Origin: an uncultured Sphingobacteriaceae bacterium
GTDB taxonomy: Bacteria; Bacteroidota; Bacteroidia; Sphingobacteriales; Sphingobacteriaceae
Length of the DNA: 25,406 bases
NCBI GenBank assembly: GCA_946480915.1
Contig: CAMLLO010000053.1
Location: 1-25,406 of the forward strand
Direction of reading: 5' to 3'
The notes under the pieces are model-generated. The model was not told the origin of the DNA, did no database searches, and saw nothing but the letters and a program-made list of their open reading frames with translations. Shown in pieces: positions 1 to 9,226 of this stretch. Both the position numbers and the translations under genes were made by a program. The first letter of the stretch is position 1, and each line of letters opens with the position of its first letter.

Positions 1-2035
1 TAGGATAGAAATAGTTAAAGCCGTCTAATCCGCCAAAATACATCTCGCCAGTAGACAATCTCAAACCTGCTCCATGATTGAAATTACTGTTTTGAACACC
101 ATTGTATTTGTTATAGTTCCTGAATTTCTTTGTTTTCGGATCGAAGCTGCTAATCCCGGAATTTGTGCTTAGCCATAAAAGTCTGCTTTTGTCCTGCAGG
201 ATTTTATAAACGACATCATTGGCAAGTCCATCCTTTTCAGAAAAAGATAAAAACTGCTCCGTTTTCTTGTCTAACAAGCCCAGGCCTCCGCCGAGGGTAC
301 CCACCCAAATATTCTGGTCAGCATCGGCAAACACCGATAGCACCACGTTGCTCGGAAGATTATTATTGCGTCGATCATAAGATTTTGTCGACCTTGTTTC
401 AGGGTTAAAAACGATTACCCCAGAGCCATGAGAACCGATCCAGATATTGCCCGCTTTATATTCCTCAATGGTTCTAATGTATGCGTTTCCTGGTAGGGCC
501 ATTGTGGCGAATGGTGAACTCTTGGAATAATTACTGAAAGTCTGTGATTGCGGGTGATACACATTCACTCCTCCCCCGTTTGTTCCTATCCATATATTTC
601 CTTTTGAATCTTCTTTCAGGCAAAATATATTATTGTTGGTAAGGGTACCGGGCGAACTTCCCCGAACAAACTGCCGGTATTTGCCCGTGCGGGGATCGAG
701 TTCAAAAAGGCCGTCCGAATAGGTGCCTATCCATAAGCGATTATCCCTGCTCATCTCGAGGGTCAGGATACTGAGTTGCTTCGAATGCGTTTCATCTCCC
801 TGAGGCAGCAGGTTATAATGACTAAAAAGCCCGATCCGCTTTTGAAACAAGTTGAGACCTCCCCCGTCTGTCCCTACAAAAACATTACCATCGGCCCATT
901 CGGCGAAAGCGGTCACATTCGAACCACTCAGGCCCTTCGCATCAAGCGGGTTCCCTTGCTTCAGGTTAAAAAGACTCAGATTTTTATCGTATTTATTGAT
1001 ACCTCCTTTAAACGTTCCAAGCCAGTAAATTCCTTGTTTATCAATATAAACACATCGTACCGACTTTGCAGTTAAACTGTGAATATCCCGGCTGTCGGGT
1101 TTATAGGTATCGATTTTCAACGACTTTATATCAAGAATATTCAGCCCCTCTTCTGTGCCAAGCCAAAGTTTACCTTCTGAATCAGCGGCGACAGAGTACA
1201 CCTCATTACTCGTCAGGGTATTGTTATCGCCGGCTGTATGCCGGAAGTTTCTGAAGCTTCTTCCATCAGGAAGTAACATACTCAAGCCCTGTTCTGTGCC
1301 AATCCAAATAGTACCCGCAGGATCTTCGGCTATACTTCTTACCGCATTGCCAACCAGACTGGAAGGTATATCCGTAGTATGTTTGAAGTGAAAGAAAGAT
1401 TTTTTTTCTCGATTATACAGGAACAGTCCGCCCTCCGCTCCCACCCAAATCCGCCGCCTACTATCCTCAAAAATAGTCTGCACATTTTGTGAACTTGATT
1501 TGTTCTCGGGAGAAGAACCTAATATTAAGTTCGATACTTTCCGGGTTCTAGGGTCGAGTACACTTAAACCAGCAAAATTTGCCACCCAAACATGCCCCTG
1601 GTAATCACTGCAAATAGCGTTAATAACGTTATTTCCGGTGTCAAAACCAGTAAAGGATGTTAAGCGTTTGAATTGATCCTTTTTCCTGTCATAAATAACC
1701 AAGGACCCGCCTTTAGTCCCTATCCAGAGATTTCCCGACCGATCTTCGTGAAGTGATACCACATCGTTTGCCGGTAAACTGTTCGGATCTGTATCACGGT
1801 GCCTGTAAACGGTAAAGCTGGTTCCATCGTACTTGTTTAATCCGTCTTCAGTAGCGAACCACATCAAACCCTGACGATCTTTTAATATCGCAGTAACTAT
1901 ACTAGATGACAATCCGTCTTTCGAGGTGAGTGAAGTAAAATTTATCTTTTTCTGCTGCGCGGATGCATACAGCACTATCCATACAAAACATAAACAAAAG
2001 CAGAAAGATCGTTTTAATATCAAGCTATTTAGCAT
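1..2035 (-). CDS. Hybrid two-component (HTCS-type) sensor, N-terminal propeller part, truncated by window edge
   Basis: An open frame without stops runs on the minus strand from an ATG at 2035 to the window edge (about 678 codons). The first 26 or so residues are a signal peptide (hydrophobic FCFCLCFVWIVLYASA, then QQKK). The rest is built of repeats of the two-component regulator propeller type (reg_prop), with D-x-x-G-x-x-W-x-G-T cores such as DRSGNLWIGT, DPAGTIWIGT, DSEGKLWLGT and DSKGNIWIGT. I count 14 blade cores, which matches two seven-bladed propellers. The frame leaves the window just after FGGLDGFNYFYP, where family members usually enter the Y_Y_Y domain, membrane helix, histidine kinase, receiver and AraC-type DNA-binding domain; none of these is visible here. 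In Bacteroidetes such proteins bind an oligosaccharide in the periplasm and activate the adjacent polysaccharide locus. The divergent position beside GH2 supports that role. A propeller protein with a different output domain remains possible. Confidence 0.9.
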   Translation of the reverse strand, partial: MLNSLILKRSFCFCLCFVWIVLYASAQQKKINFTSLTSKDGLSSSIVTAILKDRQGLMWFATEDGLNKYDGTSFTVYRHRDTDPNSLPANDVVSLHEDRSGNLWIGTKGGSLVIYDRKKDQFKRLTSFTGFDTGNNVINAICSDYQGHVWVANFAGLSVLDPRTRKVSNLILGSSPENKSSSQNVQTIFEDSRRRIWVGAEGGLFLYNREKKSFFHFKHTTDIPSSLVGNAVRSIAEDPAGTIWIGTEQGLSMLLPDGRSFRNFRHTAGDNNTLTSNEVYSVAADSEGKLWLGTEEGLNILDIKSLKIDTYKPDSRDIHSLTAKSVRCVYIDKQGIYWLGTFKGGINKYDKNLSLFNLKQGNPLDAKGLSGSNVTAFAEWADGNVFVGTDGGGLNLFQKRIGLFSHYNLLPQGDETHSKQLSILTLEMSRDNRLWIGTYSDGLFELDPRTGKYRQFVRGSSPGTLTNNNIFCLKEDSKGNIWIGTNGGGVNVYHPQSQTFSNYSKSSPFATMALPGNAYIRTIEEYKAGNIWIGSHGSGVIVFNPETRSTKSYDRRNNNLPSNVVLSVFADADQNIWVGTLGGGLGLLDKKTEQFLSFSEKDGLANDVVYKILQDKSRLLWLSTNSGISSFDPKTKKFRNYNKYNGVQNSNFNHGAGLRLSTGEMYFGGLDGFNYFYP

Positions 2036-2498
2036 AATGATTTGCCCGGTTCTTATAATTTGCGCCTGTCCTGAAAAACGAATCAAACCAAAAAACTCAC
2101 ATATTAATCAAGATCAGTCCTCAAGGCACGACAGTTCCAGAATTTGTTGCCTAAAGATGATGATCGAAAATGGCAATGAAGATAAAACTCCATATAAAAG
2201 CAAGCGACAACAGCGACGATGTCTAATTTAACACATAATTTTAAACAAAATCAATTGAAAAATCAAGCTAATAAACTAGGCGTGTATAAAAAACTGAGGC
2301 ATCTCAATTCAAATATTATACATTCAAATAAGCCATACACAAGAGTTTACAGAAGTTGTCTTATACTCACCCACCCCGCCGAAATTGAACATTTGTTCCC
2401 TGAATATGAACGTACAGCCTATACATCCCCTCGCTATATTTGTAGCTTAGCAATACCAATGAAAGACCTATTTGATATCAAATAACAAAATTCAGAAG
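2036..2498. other. Divergent intergenic region between sensor and GH2
   Basis: This AT-rich stretch separates the minus-strand sensor start from the plus-strand GH2 start. Short open frames cross it, but their translations show no domain, signal peptide or sensible composition, so I do not call a gene. It should hold two divergent promoters. I cannot point to a convincing Bacteroidetes -33/-7 pair (TTTG and TAnnTTTG) for either. The only distinct signal is the dyad at 2387-2398. Confidence 0.6.
2387..2398 (+). promoter_or_regulatory. Candidate operator upstream of GH2 (AACATTTGT dyad)
   Basis: GAACATTTGTTC is a palindrome apart from the central TT. Its core AACATTTGT starts 111 bases before the GH2 ATG at 2499 and recurs on the coding strand before both GH30 genes and SusC. 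I infer a binding site for the locus regulator; no binding data are available. Confidence 0.5.
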
Positions 2499-5294
2499 AT
2501 GAAACTGCATTTGAACACCTGCAATTCACAGAAATTATCTCATTTAGCTCTAATAAAATTCATCTGCCTGATTTCCTTTGCGCTCATTTTCGCAGCTCAG
2601 GCGCTTGCACAACAAACCGTCACAGCGAAGATTAAGCTCGACAGGGAGCGCATTTCCATTAATGAAGGCTGGAAATTTTACAAGTACGACGCAAAAACTA
2701 AACCAGATAGCCTGATTTATGATGTACGCCCTGAAGTAAATGAAAACATAGATAACCGGGCAGCGGATGCACGTCCTACCGAAGCCGTAAAGGTTAAAGC
2801 CAGCCAGGCAGTGCTGAAGTCATGGATTTTACCTTCAGGAAACTCTTTCATAAAAAACCCTTCAAAACGATATAAGCGGCCGGAAGGAAATCCCGGAAGC
2901 AATTTTCCTTTCGTTCAGCCTAGCTACGACGATGATTCATGGGAAAGTCTGACCCTGCCGCATGACTGGGCAATTAAAGGTCCATTTTATGAAGGATGGG
3001 GCACCGAAATAGGCGGGGGAATGGGCAGATTACCGGTTCATGGAGTAGCATGGTACAGGAGGAAGCTGGAAATCCCCGTATCGGATGCCGGCAAAAGCAT
3101 CTTCTTAGAGGTCGAAGGTGCCATGTCTTACGCGATGGTTTGGCTGAACGGCAAACTGGTTGGTGGCTGGCCTTACGGCTATACCTCCTTTCAACTCGAT
3201 CTCACGCCTTATATCATTCCCGGCAAAATTAATCAGTTAGCCGTCCGGGTAGACAATCCTCCCAGCTCTTCACGCTGGTACCCCGGAAGCGGGATTTACC
3301 GGAACGTTTGGCTGATTAAAACGAATCCAATTCATATTGGACAATGGGGAACATCCATTTCGACCCGCAATGTCTCTAAATCTTCGGCGACAATCGACCT
3401 GAAAGTTACTATTGATAATGAAGCTGATAAATCTGAGACGTTAAATATTTCCACCGAAATCTACGCACTGAATCCTGGTGGAATAAAAACCGGTAAAGCC
3501 GTAGCCACCATAAAGCATCCAACTATTGATGTTAAATCAAAATCGAGCACACTGATAACGGGTTCTGCAAGTATTTCAAACCCCAGATTATGGGGACCAG
3601 TGCCGGATCAAATTCCTCACAGGTACGTTGCAGTCACGATGATATCCTCAAAAAAGGGGGCTATTGATCGCTACGAAACAGTTTTCGGCATCCGTGATCT
3701 GCGTTTCGATGCGTCTGAAGGATTGTTTGTGAATAATAAACATGTTTATATCAAAGGCGTAAATCAACATCACGATCTTGGTGCTCTGGGAGCTGCTTTT
3801 AATGTACGGGCAGCAGAACGCCAGTTGGAAATGCTTCGGGAAATGGGATGTAATGCTATCCGTCTGGCACACAATCCACCCGCACCCGAATTGCTGGATT
3901 TGACCGATCGGATGGGATTTCTCGTTGTAGACGAGATCTTCGATGCATGGGAATTGAAAAAAACACCACTCGATTTTCACCTTATCTTTCCGGACTGGCA
4001 CGAGCAGGACCTGCGGGCACTGATTCGCCGAGACCGGAATCATCCCTCGGTTATTATGTGGAGCTTTGGGAACGAAGTGGGCGAACAATATACGGGCGAA
4101 CAAGGTGCCGTGGTTGCTGAACGGCTGAACAGCATAACTAAAGATGAGGATCCAACACGCCCGACTACCCTATCTATGAATTATGCAAAACCACACATGC
4201 CTTTACCTGCGGTTGTCGATATAATCAGCTTAAACTATCAGGGCGAAGGAATCCGTAATGCTCCGGCATATAGCGGCTTGAAAGGCATTAACACTCCTCC
4301 TCTTTTTCCAGCTTTTCGCGAAAAATTTCCTAACAAAATGATTCTAAGCAGCGAGAATGCCGCTGCCCTGAGCAGTCGTGGCGAATATATGTTTCCGGTA
4401 ACTCATGAAATCAGCTCTCCTATAAAAGACGGGATAGGCGGAGATTCCAAAAAGCTACAGGTAAGCGCTTACGAACTATATTCAGTAGATTTTGGCTCTT
4501 CAGCAGATAAAGTTTTTGCCAGTATGGCCAAACATCCCTTTGTGGCTGGCGGATTTGTATGGAGCGGCTGGGATTATCTGGGTGAACCTACCCCATATTA
4601 TCTTGCCCGCAGCTCGTATTTTGGAATAATTGATCTTGCAGGTTTCAAAAAGGACCGCTTTTATTTATACCAGTCGCAATGGCGGCCAGAACTACCAATG
4701 GCGCATATCTTACCACATTGGAACTGGCCCGACCGAAACGGAGAGATTACCCCTGTACACGTGTTCACATCTGGTGATGAAGCCGAACTATTCCTTAACG
4801 GACAATCATTAGGACGGAAGAAACTTGGACAGTATGAATTTCGCCTGCGCTGGGACTCCGTAAAATACTCACCAGGAGAAATTAAGGTGATTGCTTATAA
4901 GCAGGGAAAAAGATGGGCGGAAAACACAGTAAAAACAACGAGTGAGGCCTCGAAACTTAAGCTCTCGGCCGATCGAGCAATAATCCGGTCTGATGGCAAC
5001 GACTTATCTTTTGTTACTCTTAGCGTAACAGATAAAAATGGATTAATCGTACCGCAGGCGAAGAATGCTATTGAATTCTCTATAGATGGACCGGGCGATA
5101 TTGTGGCGACAGACAACGGCGACGCTGCCAACCTTGTATCTTTCGCATCGACAAAGCGAGATGCGTTTAATGGACTTTGCCTGGTAATTGTTCGTGGAAG
5201 GATTGGGAAGCCAGGGATTATTAAACTAAAGGCCAAATCAAATGGGTTGGAAACTGCAACCATTTCAATAAAAACTGCGAATTCAAAATTTTAG
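2499..5294 (+). CDS. GH2 family beta-galactosidase-like exo-glycosidase
   Basis: This is a secreted or periplasmic glycoside hydrolase family 2 enzyme, probably removing terminal galactose (or a similar beta-linked sugar) from side chains. The 931-residue protein has a signal peptide ending near ALA-QQ (residue 37) and a GH2 sugar-binding jelly roll at about 40-277 with the HDW motif near 155. An Ig-like GH2 domain reaches about residue 398. The TIM barrel at about 400-690 has the acid/base in WSFGNEVGE (E526) and the likely nucleophile in LSSENA (E619). A DUF4982-type domain starts near 730, and a C-terminal Ig-like domain covers about 820-928. The frame extends to a TTG at 2472, but the ATG at 2499 gives a better signal peptide. 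The next gene starts 2 bases after the stop if its outermost ATG is used. GH2 members of this architecture include beta-galactosidases and beta-glucuronidases, so the substrate is inferred from context. Confidence 0.9.
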   Translation: MKLHLNTCNSQKLSHLALIKFICLISFALIFAAQALAQQTVTAKIKLDRERISINEGWKFYKYDAKTKPDSLIYDVRPEVNENIDNRAADARPTEAVKVKASQAVLKSWILPSGNSFIKNPSKRYKRPEGNPGSNFPFVQPSYDDDSWESLTLPHDWAIKGPFYEGWGTEIGGGMGRLPVHGVAWYRRKLEIPVSDAGKSIFLEVEGAMSYAMVWLNGKLVGGWPYGYTSFQLDLTPYIIPGKINQLAVRVDNPPSSSRWYPGSGIYRNVWLIKTNPIHIGQWGTSISTRNVSKSSATIDLKVTIDNEADKSETLNISTEIYALNPGGIKTGKAVATIKHPTIDVKSKSSTLITGSASISNPRLWGPVPDQIPHRYVAVTMISSKKGAIDRYETVFGIRDLRFDASEGLFVNNKHVYIKGVNQHHDLGALGAAFNVRAAERQLEMLREMGCNAIRLAHNPPAPELLDLTDRMGFLVVDEIFDAWELKKTPLDFHLIFPDWHEQDLRALIRRDRNHPSVIMWSFGNEVGEQYTGEQGAVVAERLNSITKDEDPTRPTTLSMNYAKPHMPLPAVVDIISLNYQGEGIRNAPAYSGLKGINTPPLFPAFREKFPNKMILSSENAAALSSRGEYMFPVTHEISSPIKDGIGGDSKKLQVSAYELYSVDFGSSADKVFASMAKHPFVAGGFVWSGWDYLGEPTPYYLARSSYFGIIDLAGFKKDRFYLYQSQWRPELPMAHILPHWNWPDRNGEITPVHVFTSGDEAELFLNGQSLGRKKLGQYEFRLRWDSVKYSPGEIKVIAYKQGKRWAENTVKTTSEASKLKLSADRAIIRSDGNDLSFVTLSVTDKNGLIVPQAKNAIEFSIDGPGDIVATDNGDAANLVSFASTKRDAFNGLCLVIVRGRIGKPGIIKLKAKSNGLETATISIKTANSKF

Positions 5295-5296
5295 AA

Positions 5297-7522
5297 ATGA
5301 ACGGTGCAATGCGAACCTGGCAATTTAATGGATCAAAAAGCATCACTACACATCGAAAAACTAAAGAGTGGACTGTGATAGTTGAAAGTAGAATCATAAA
5401 TATGTTTCTTTTAGCAATTTTTACCACTCTCCCTCTTTTTTCATATTCCCAATTAAAAGAAGCCGCTATTCCCTACAGCGTTTCAGCTGGTCTGAAACCC
5501 TTATCGGCAAATATCAAACTTGCATCCAATAAAATCGAGCAAAAAAGCTTCGCGGAACGAAAGAACAAAGGTTCGCTTTCGGCAAGTAAAGCTTTTTACT
5601 TTGCAGAACGATTTGATGTGGCGCTCACACCGGAGAATGCGGGAATATGGGAAAACTCTCCATCGGGACGCGTATGGCGGCTAGGTATAAGTTCGACCGA
5701 TGCCTTTTCTATTTACCTCACCTTTCAATCGTTTCATCTTAACCAGGGAACAAAACTGTTCGTTTATACTCCCGGATACAAGGAGTTAAAAGGTGCGTTT
5801 ACCGAAAAAAATAACACCATCTCAAAAGCTTTCTCTATAGCGCCCCTCTCCGGCGATCATCTCATCATCGAACTGGACCTTCCGAAAGGAGTAACAGAAT
5901 ATGGAAGCCTGCGGCTTTCAAAAGTGTACCATGGCGTTCTAAATATTTTTGGCAATGTCCAAAATCCAGAAGCTGCAAGCAGTGCCGCCGGTTGCGATCA
6001 GGGTATCAATTGCGACAATGGAATATTCTGGCAAACCGAAAAGAAAGCTGTATGTAAAATCATCAGCGACGGCGCTCTTAGTACCGGAACACTTATAGCC
6101 AACACATCAAAAACTGCAGAAGCACATGTGATCACCTCGCAACATACCATGTTCTCTGAGGAAAAAGCTACCGAAGCTGTTTTCGTTTTCAATTACGAGA
6201 ATCAGGGATGTCAGCCAGGAATACTGAATGATGACCAAGCCTTATCGGGGGCGACCTTGGTTGCACGGTCTCCCGGTCTTGATTATGCTTTACTAAAACT
6301 CAACGAGCAGCCGCCCAAACAATTTAACCCCTATTACGCGGGTTGGGATTCAAGAGACAATACTCCTGCGGGAGGCACATGCATTCATCATGCCGGTGGC
6401 GGACATAAACAAATTGCAATCGATTATCACCCGCTTAGCACCGCAACTTTCAATCAATCCTTTGCTCCCAATTCCTCATGGAAAGTAAACACCTGGGATA
6501 TCGGGACTACCGAACCTGGATCTTCCGGCTCGGCATTATTTAATCCTCAGCATCGGATAATCGGAACCCTTACAGGTGGATATTCATCGTGCATGGCCAG
6601 CGGTAGCGACTTTTTCAGTAAGTTCAGCCTTGCCTGGAATACGCCAACAAAGGCAGAATCTCCCCTGAAAGCCTGGCTAGACAAGGCAAATACAAACGCA
6701 GCCTTCATGGATGGATACGACCCCTATGGGTTCAATGAGGAAAACTGCCAGATCGCCTTTAACATTGCAAATTATGAAAAAACCGATCTAAGTTCTGAAG
6801 GGCAGCGCTGGGGATATATTTCAGGACATAATTCTTCGGGCTTTAGCCAATTCGCCGAAAAGTTTGCTTCTCCAGGTTCGTTATTACTTCCCGGCTTTTA
6901 CATGAACGTAGCGAAGGCTTCCTATTCAAGTCAATTGTCGGGTATTACAATAAAAATATGGGAAGGGAGCTCCGTTCCCTCTACTGAGATTTATTCGAAA
7001 TCTATTTTTATAAAAGACCTTAAAACTGGTGTAAACTACGTTGCACTCGATTCAATTATAAAGGTGACCGGCAATTTCTTTATCGGCTATGAAATTAAAT
7101 ATGATATTTCCGGCGACAGCTTTGCCTTATACCATGCAGCCCGCCGGGGAATAACGGGCGCATCATCGATGTTTGTGTTTAATGGGGCCTGGCATAATAT
7201 AAATACTTTTAATTCGATAAACTATTCTACATCCCTTGGAATCGGAATTTTAGAATGCTATGGGAAGACTTACAAACCCGACCCTCCGGTAATAATTATC
7301 TATCCCAACCCAAGCGAAAATTACATCAATATCAAGATCCCATCGGGAGCAGCCATTGACGAAGTTGCATGTTTTAACACCTCCGGGCAACTGCTCCCCG
7401 TGATTTTTCAACCTTCGGAAGTAAATACCAGAATAGTGTTCAACCTTCCGGGAGGACTTTACATTCTCAGGATCAAGGCTGGAACACAGCAATTTACCAC
7501 AAAGTTTATCGTACAACCTTAG
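5297..7522 (+). CDS. Secreted lysyl-endopeptidase-like serine protease with T9SS sorting domain
   Basis: This is an S1-family protease resembling lysyl endopeptidases, secreted through the type IX system. Numbered from the ATG at 5297, a hydrophobic signal (FLLAIFTTLPLFSYSQ) occupies about 37-52. A propeptide-like region follows to about 225, then the protease domain to about 460. The triad fits H283 (in TSQHTM, where relatives have A-N-H-C), D329 (GLDYALL) and S410 (GSSGSAL). The next section, to about 660, looks like a beta-sandwich. Residues 665-741 form a T9SS type A sorting domain (YPNPSENYINI, then GGLYILRI). The start is uncertain: GTG at 5375 or ATG at 5402 would put the signal peptide closer to the N terminus. 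The gene follows GH2 directly and probably shares its transcript. Its target is unknown: wall glycoproteins, or maturation of the neighbouring exported enzymes, are both possible. Confidence 0.82.
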   Translation: MNGAMRTWQFNGSKSITTHRKTKEWTVIVESRIINMFLLAIFTTLPLFSYSQLKEAAIPYSVSAGLKPLSANIKLASNKIEQKSFAERKNKGSLSASKAFYFAERFDVALTPENAGIWENSPSGRVWRLGISSTDAFSIYLTFQSFHLNQGTKLFVYTPGYKELKGAFTEKNNTISKAFSIAPLSGDHLIIELDLPKGVTEYGSLRLSKVYHGVLNIFGNVQNPEAASSAAGCDQGINCDNGIFWQTEKKAVCKIISDGALSTGTLIANTSKTAEAHVITSQHTMFSEEKATEAVFVFNYENQGCQPGILNDDQALSGATLVARSPGLDYALLKLNEQPPKQFNPYYAGWDSRDNTPAGGTCIHHAGGGHKQIAIDYHPLSTATFNQSFAPNSSWKVNTWDIGTTEPGSSGSALFNPQHRIIGTLTGGYSSCMASGSDFFSKFSLAWNTPTKAESPLKAWLDKANTNAAFMDGYDPYGFNEENCQIAFNIANYEKTDLSSEGQRWGYISGHNSSGFSQFAEKFASPGSLLLPGFYMNVAKASYSSQLSGITIKIWEGSSVPSTEIYSKSIFIKDLKTGVNYVALDSIIKVTGNFFIGYEIKYDISGDSFALYHAARRGITGASSMFVFNGAWHNINTFNSINYSTSLGIGILECYGKTYKPDPPVIIIYPNPSENYINIKIPSGAAIDEVACFNTSGQLLPVIFQPSEVNTRIVFNLPGGLYILRIKAGTQQFTTKFIVQP

Positions 7523-7572
7523 GGCCCGCCCAGCGCTTAGCTTAAATCTGAACGAGCAGATAAGTAATCGAC

Positions 7573-7613
7573 GGCAATTGTTTATTCATTGTGACGAACA
7601 AAAATTGCCTTTC
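7573..7613 (+). terminator. Weak hairpin terminator after the protease gene
   Basis: GGCAATT (7573-7579) can pair with AATTGCC (7603-7609), with further imperfect pairing inside (TTTATTC with GAACAAA) and a short T-containing tail. It lies between the GH2-protease unit and the candidate operator of the first GH30 gene, which fits separate transcription. The stem is AT-rich and imperfect. Confidence 0.4.
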
Positions 7614-7625
7614 TAAACATTTGTA
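7611..7625 (+). promoter_or_regulatory. Candidate operator upstream of the first GH30 gene
   Basis: TTCTAAACATTTGTA is identical over 15 bases to the copy before the second GH30 gene (9127-9141), although the surrounding intergenic sequences are otherwise different. The AACATTTGT core starts 99 bases before the ATG at 7715. I infer a shared regulatory site. Confidence 0.5.
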
Positions 7626-7714
7626 TTCCTAAAATAACAATTTGACACATTCAGACATCCGTCCTTTAGTTAAAATTGCACAACTAACTAATTATTAACT
7701 AACCATTTAAGATC

Positions 7715-8926
7715 ATGAAAAAAAGCTTTTTAAGTTTATTTGCAGCAATCTTGTTAATTACAAGCTGTTCTAAAAATGAAATTCAGGAACAAAAATCCTC
7801 TTTGGTAGAGAAAGGCACTGCCACAATTAACGCTACTACAGTTCAACAAACCATCAAAGGATTTGGTGGCGCCAACATAATTCCCTGGATAGGAGACCTA
7901 ACAAGTACTCAAAGGACTACAGCTTTTTCACCCAGCAGCGGTATCGGTTTAAGCCTTGTTCGTGTACATGTCCCGAATACGAGTTCAGAATTTGCACGTG
8001 AAAAAGCAACGATTGATGCCTGTAAATCTTACGGCGGTGCGGCTATCGCAACAGCATGGTCAGCACCTGCTTCAATGAAAACCAATAACAGTGTAGTAGG
8101 TGGGAAAATAAAAACCGACTCATATGCAGCTTATGCATCTCATTTGAGTTCGTTTAACAGCGCAATGGGAGGGCTAGCGGCCATCAGCCCGACAAATGAA
8201 CCAGATTATAAGGTGTCGTATGAATCGATGGAATTAACCGCTTCGGAAGTGGCTGACTTCGTAGCCGCACAGGGAAGCAATTGCGGCGCTCCGATTATGG
8301 CTCCGGAACCTTTCGCGATGAACCAAACTTACATTAATACCTACCTGAGTAATGCGACTGCAAAGTCGAAGACAAGTTATGTTTGCGGTCATATTTATGG
8401 TAAAACCCCTTATAATTTAGGAAGCATCGGTAAACCCGTTTGGATGACCGAGCATTATACCAATTCGAGTGTAAGCGGGAATGACTGGGCCAACGCCATG
8501 ACTGCGGCTAAAGAAATACATGACTGTATGAACGCGGGCTGGAGTGCCTATGTATGGTGGTACATCAGAAGGAGCTACGGACCAATGGCCGAGGATGGCA
8601 GTATCCAAAAACTTGGCTATGTTATGGCGCAATATGCAAGATATGTACGTCCGGGATATTCTAAGATTTCATGTACTTCCAACCCAACTGCCGGTGTCTA
8701 TGTAACCGCATATAAAAGTGGCAGCAAAATGGTAATCGTTGCCATTAACCAAAATTCCGCAATAACTTATCAGCCATTCAGTTACAGTGGGATCACTGTT
8801 GCTGGCTTTAACCGCTATATTACCTCGAGCTCATCGAATCTTGCTCCAAGCAGCTTTGCTGTGTCAGGCGGCAGTTTCGGCATTAATCTTCCCGCATCAA
8901 GCGTAACTACATTGGTGTCTTACTAA
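7715..8926 (+). CDS. GH30 (subfamily 8-like) glucuronoxylanase lipoprotein, copy 1
   Basis: This is an endo-beta-1,4-xylanase of family GH30, most like the glucuronoxylanases (XynC type) that cut xylan at a fixed position relative to a (methyl)glucuronate branch. The 403-residue protein starts with a lipoprotein signal (LLITSC, lipidated C18), followed by SKNEIQEQ, a charged stretch like those on surface-exposed Bacteroidetes lipoproteins. The mature part is the usual barrel plus beta side domain. The acid/base is E162 in SPTNEP, the nucleophile E246 in WMTEHY, and the WWYIRRSYGP loop has R285/R286, corresponding to the region that contacts glucuronate in characterised members. A paralogue follows 300 bases downstream. 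A candidate operator and a weak terminator upstream suggest its own promoter. The family call is firm; the exact specificity is inferred. Confidence 0.92.
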   Translation: MKKSFLSLFAAILLITSCSKNEIQEQKSSLVEKGTATINATTVQQTIKGFGGANIIPWIGDLTSTQRTTAFSPSSGIGLSLVRVHVPNTSSEFAREKATIDACKSYGGAAIATAWSAPASMKTNNSVVGGKIKTDSYAAYASHLSSFNSAMGGLAAISPTNEPDYKVSYESMELTASEVADFVAAQGSNCGAPIMAPEPFAMNQTYINTYLSNATAKSKTSYVCGHIYGKTPYNLGSIGKPVWMTEHYTNSSVSGNDWANAMTAAKEIHDCMNAGWSAYVWWYIRRSYGPMAEDGSIQKLGYVMAQYARYVRPGYSKISCTSNPTAGVYVTAYKSGSKMVIVAINQNSAITYQPFSYSGITVAGFNRYITSSSSNLAPSSFAVSGGSFGINLPASSVTTLVSY

Positions 8927-8947
8927 AACAGAGATAAGGCTGCGTCA

Positions 8948-8979
8948 AATCATGAGCATTCTTTCGAATGCTCATGATT
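8948..8979 (+). terminator. Hairpin after the first GH30 gene
   Basis: AATCATGAGCATTC (8948-8961) and GAATGCTCATGATT (8966-8979) form a perfect 14-base-pair stem with a TTTC loop, 21 bases after the stop codon. No T-run follows, so it may stabilise the 3' end of the transcript rather than act as a classical terminator. Confidence 0.6.
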
Positions 8980-9126
8980 GTCTTAGGCTCTCCCGCCCGG
9001 AAACGGTGAGATAGGTGTAGGTGAACAATTTAACATTGAAGATGGCTCTTCATAAGAGGCGTAATAATCAGACCCTTGATTTTTTTTCGCAACGAACTGA
9101 TATTCAACACTGAAGATGGGTTTGTG

Positions 9127-9141
9127 TTCTAAACATTTGTA
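9127..9141 (+). promoter_or_regulatory. Candidate operator upstream of the second GH30 gene
   Basis: TTCTAAACATTTGTA matches the site before the first GH30 gene. The bases after it (CCATCAA) also match the SusC site. The AACATTTGT core starts 95 bases before the ATG, nearly the same spacing as for copy 1. Confidence 0.5.
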
Positions 9142-9226
9142 CCATCAATTTACAGATTAAGCGCACTCAATCAGCCCTCACCTATCTAACTTGCTTTACT
9201 AACAAATTATCAACCACTCAATTATT

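Larger units (their letters stand above)
8927..9226. other. Intergenic region between the two GH30 genes
   Basis: This 300-base stretch has no credible gene. It contains the hairpin at 8948-8979, two near-identical 14-base direct repeats (AACATTGAAGATGG at 9032-9045 and AACACTGAAGATGG at 9106-9119) and the candidate operator at 9127-9141. The second GH30 gene is therefore likely transcribed from its own promoter. Confidence 0.6.

Noticed and set aside
776..1391. Several plus-strand open frames within 1-2035
   Set aside because: They lie opposite the propeller sensor, whose repeats are clearly coding; their own translations show no family features.
2219..2485. 88-codon plus-strand open frame before GH2
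   Set aside because: It has no recognisable domain, overlaps the GH2 leader and contains the candidate operator; the composition looks like translated AT-rich intergenic DNA.
3648..4103. 151-codon minus-strand open frame inside GH2
   Set aside because: It is a shadow of the GH2 catalytic barrel; the plus-strand frame carries the conserved catalytic motifs.
7641..7678. Possible -33 TTTG and -7-like TAAAATTG before the first GH30 gene
   Set aside because: The gap is about 26 bases against the usual 20 or so, and the -7 element deviates from TAnnTTTG, so I do not claim a promoter.
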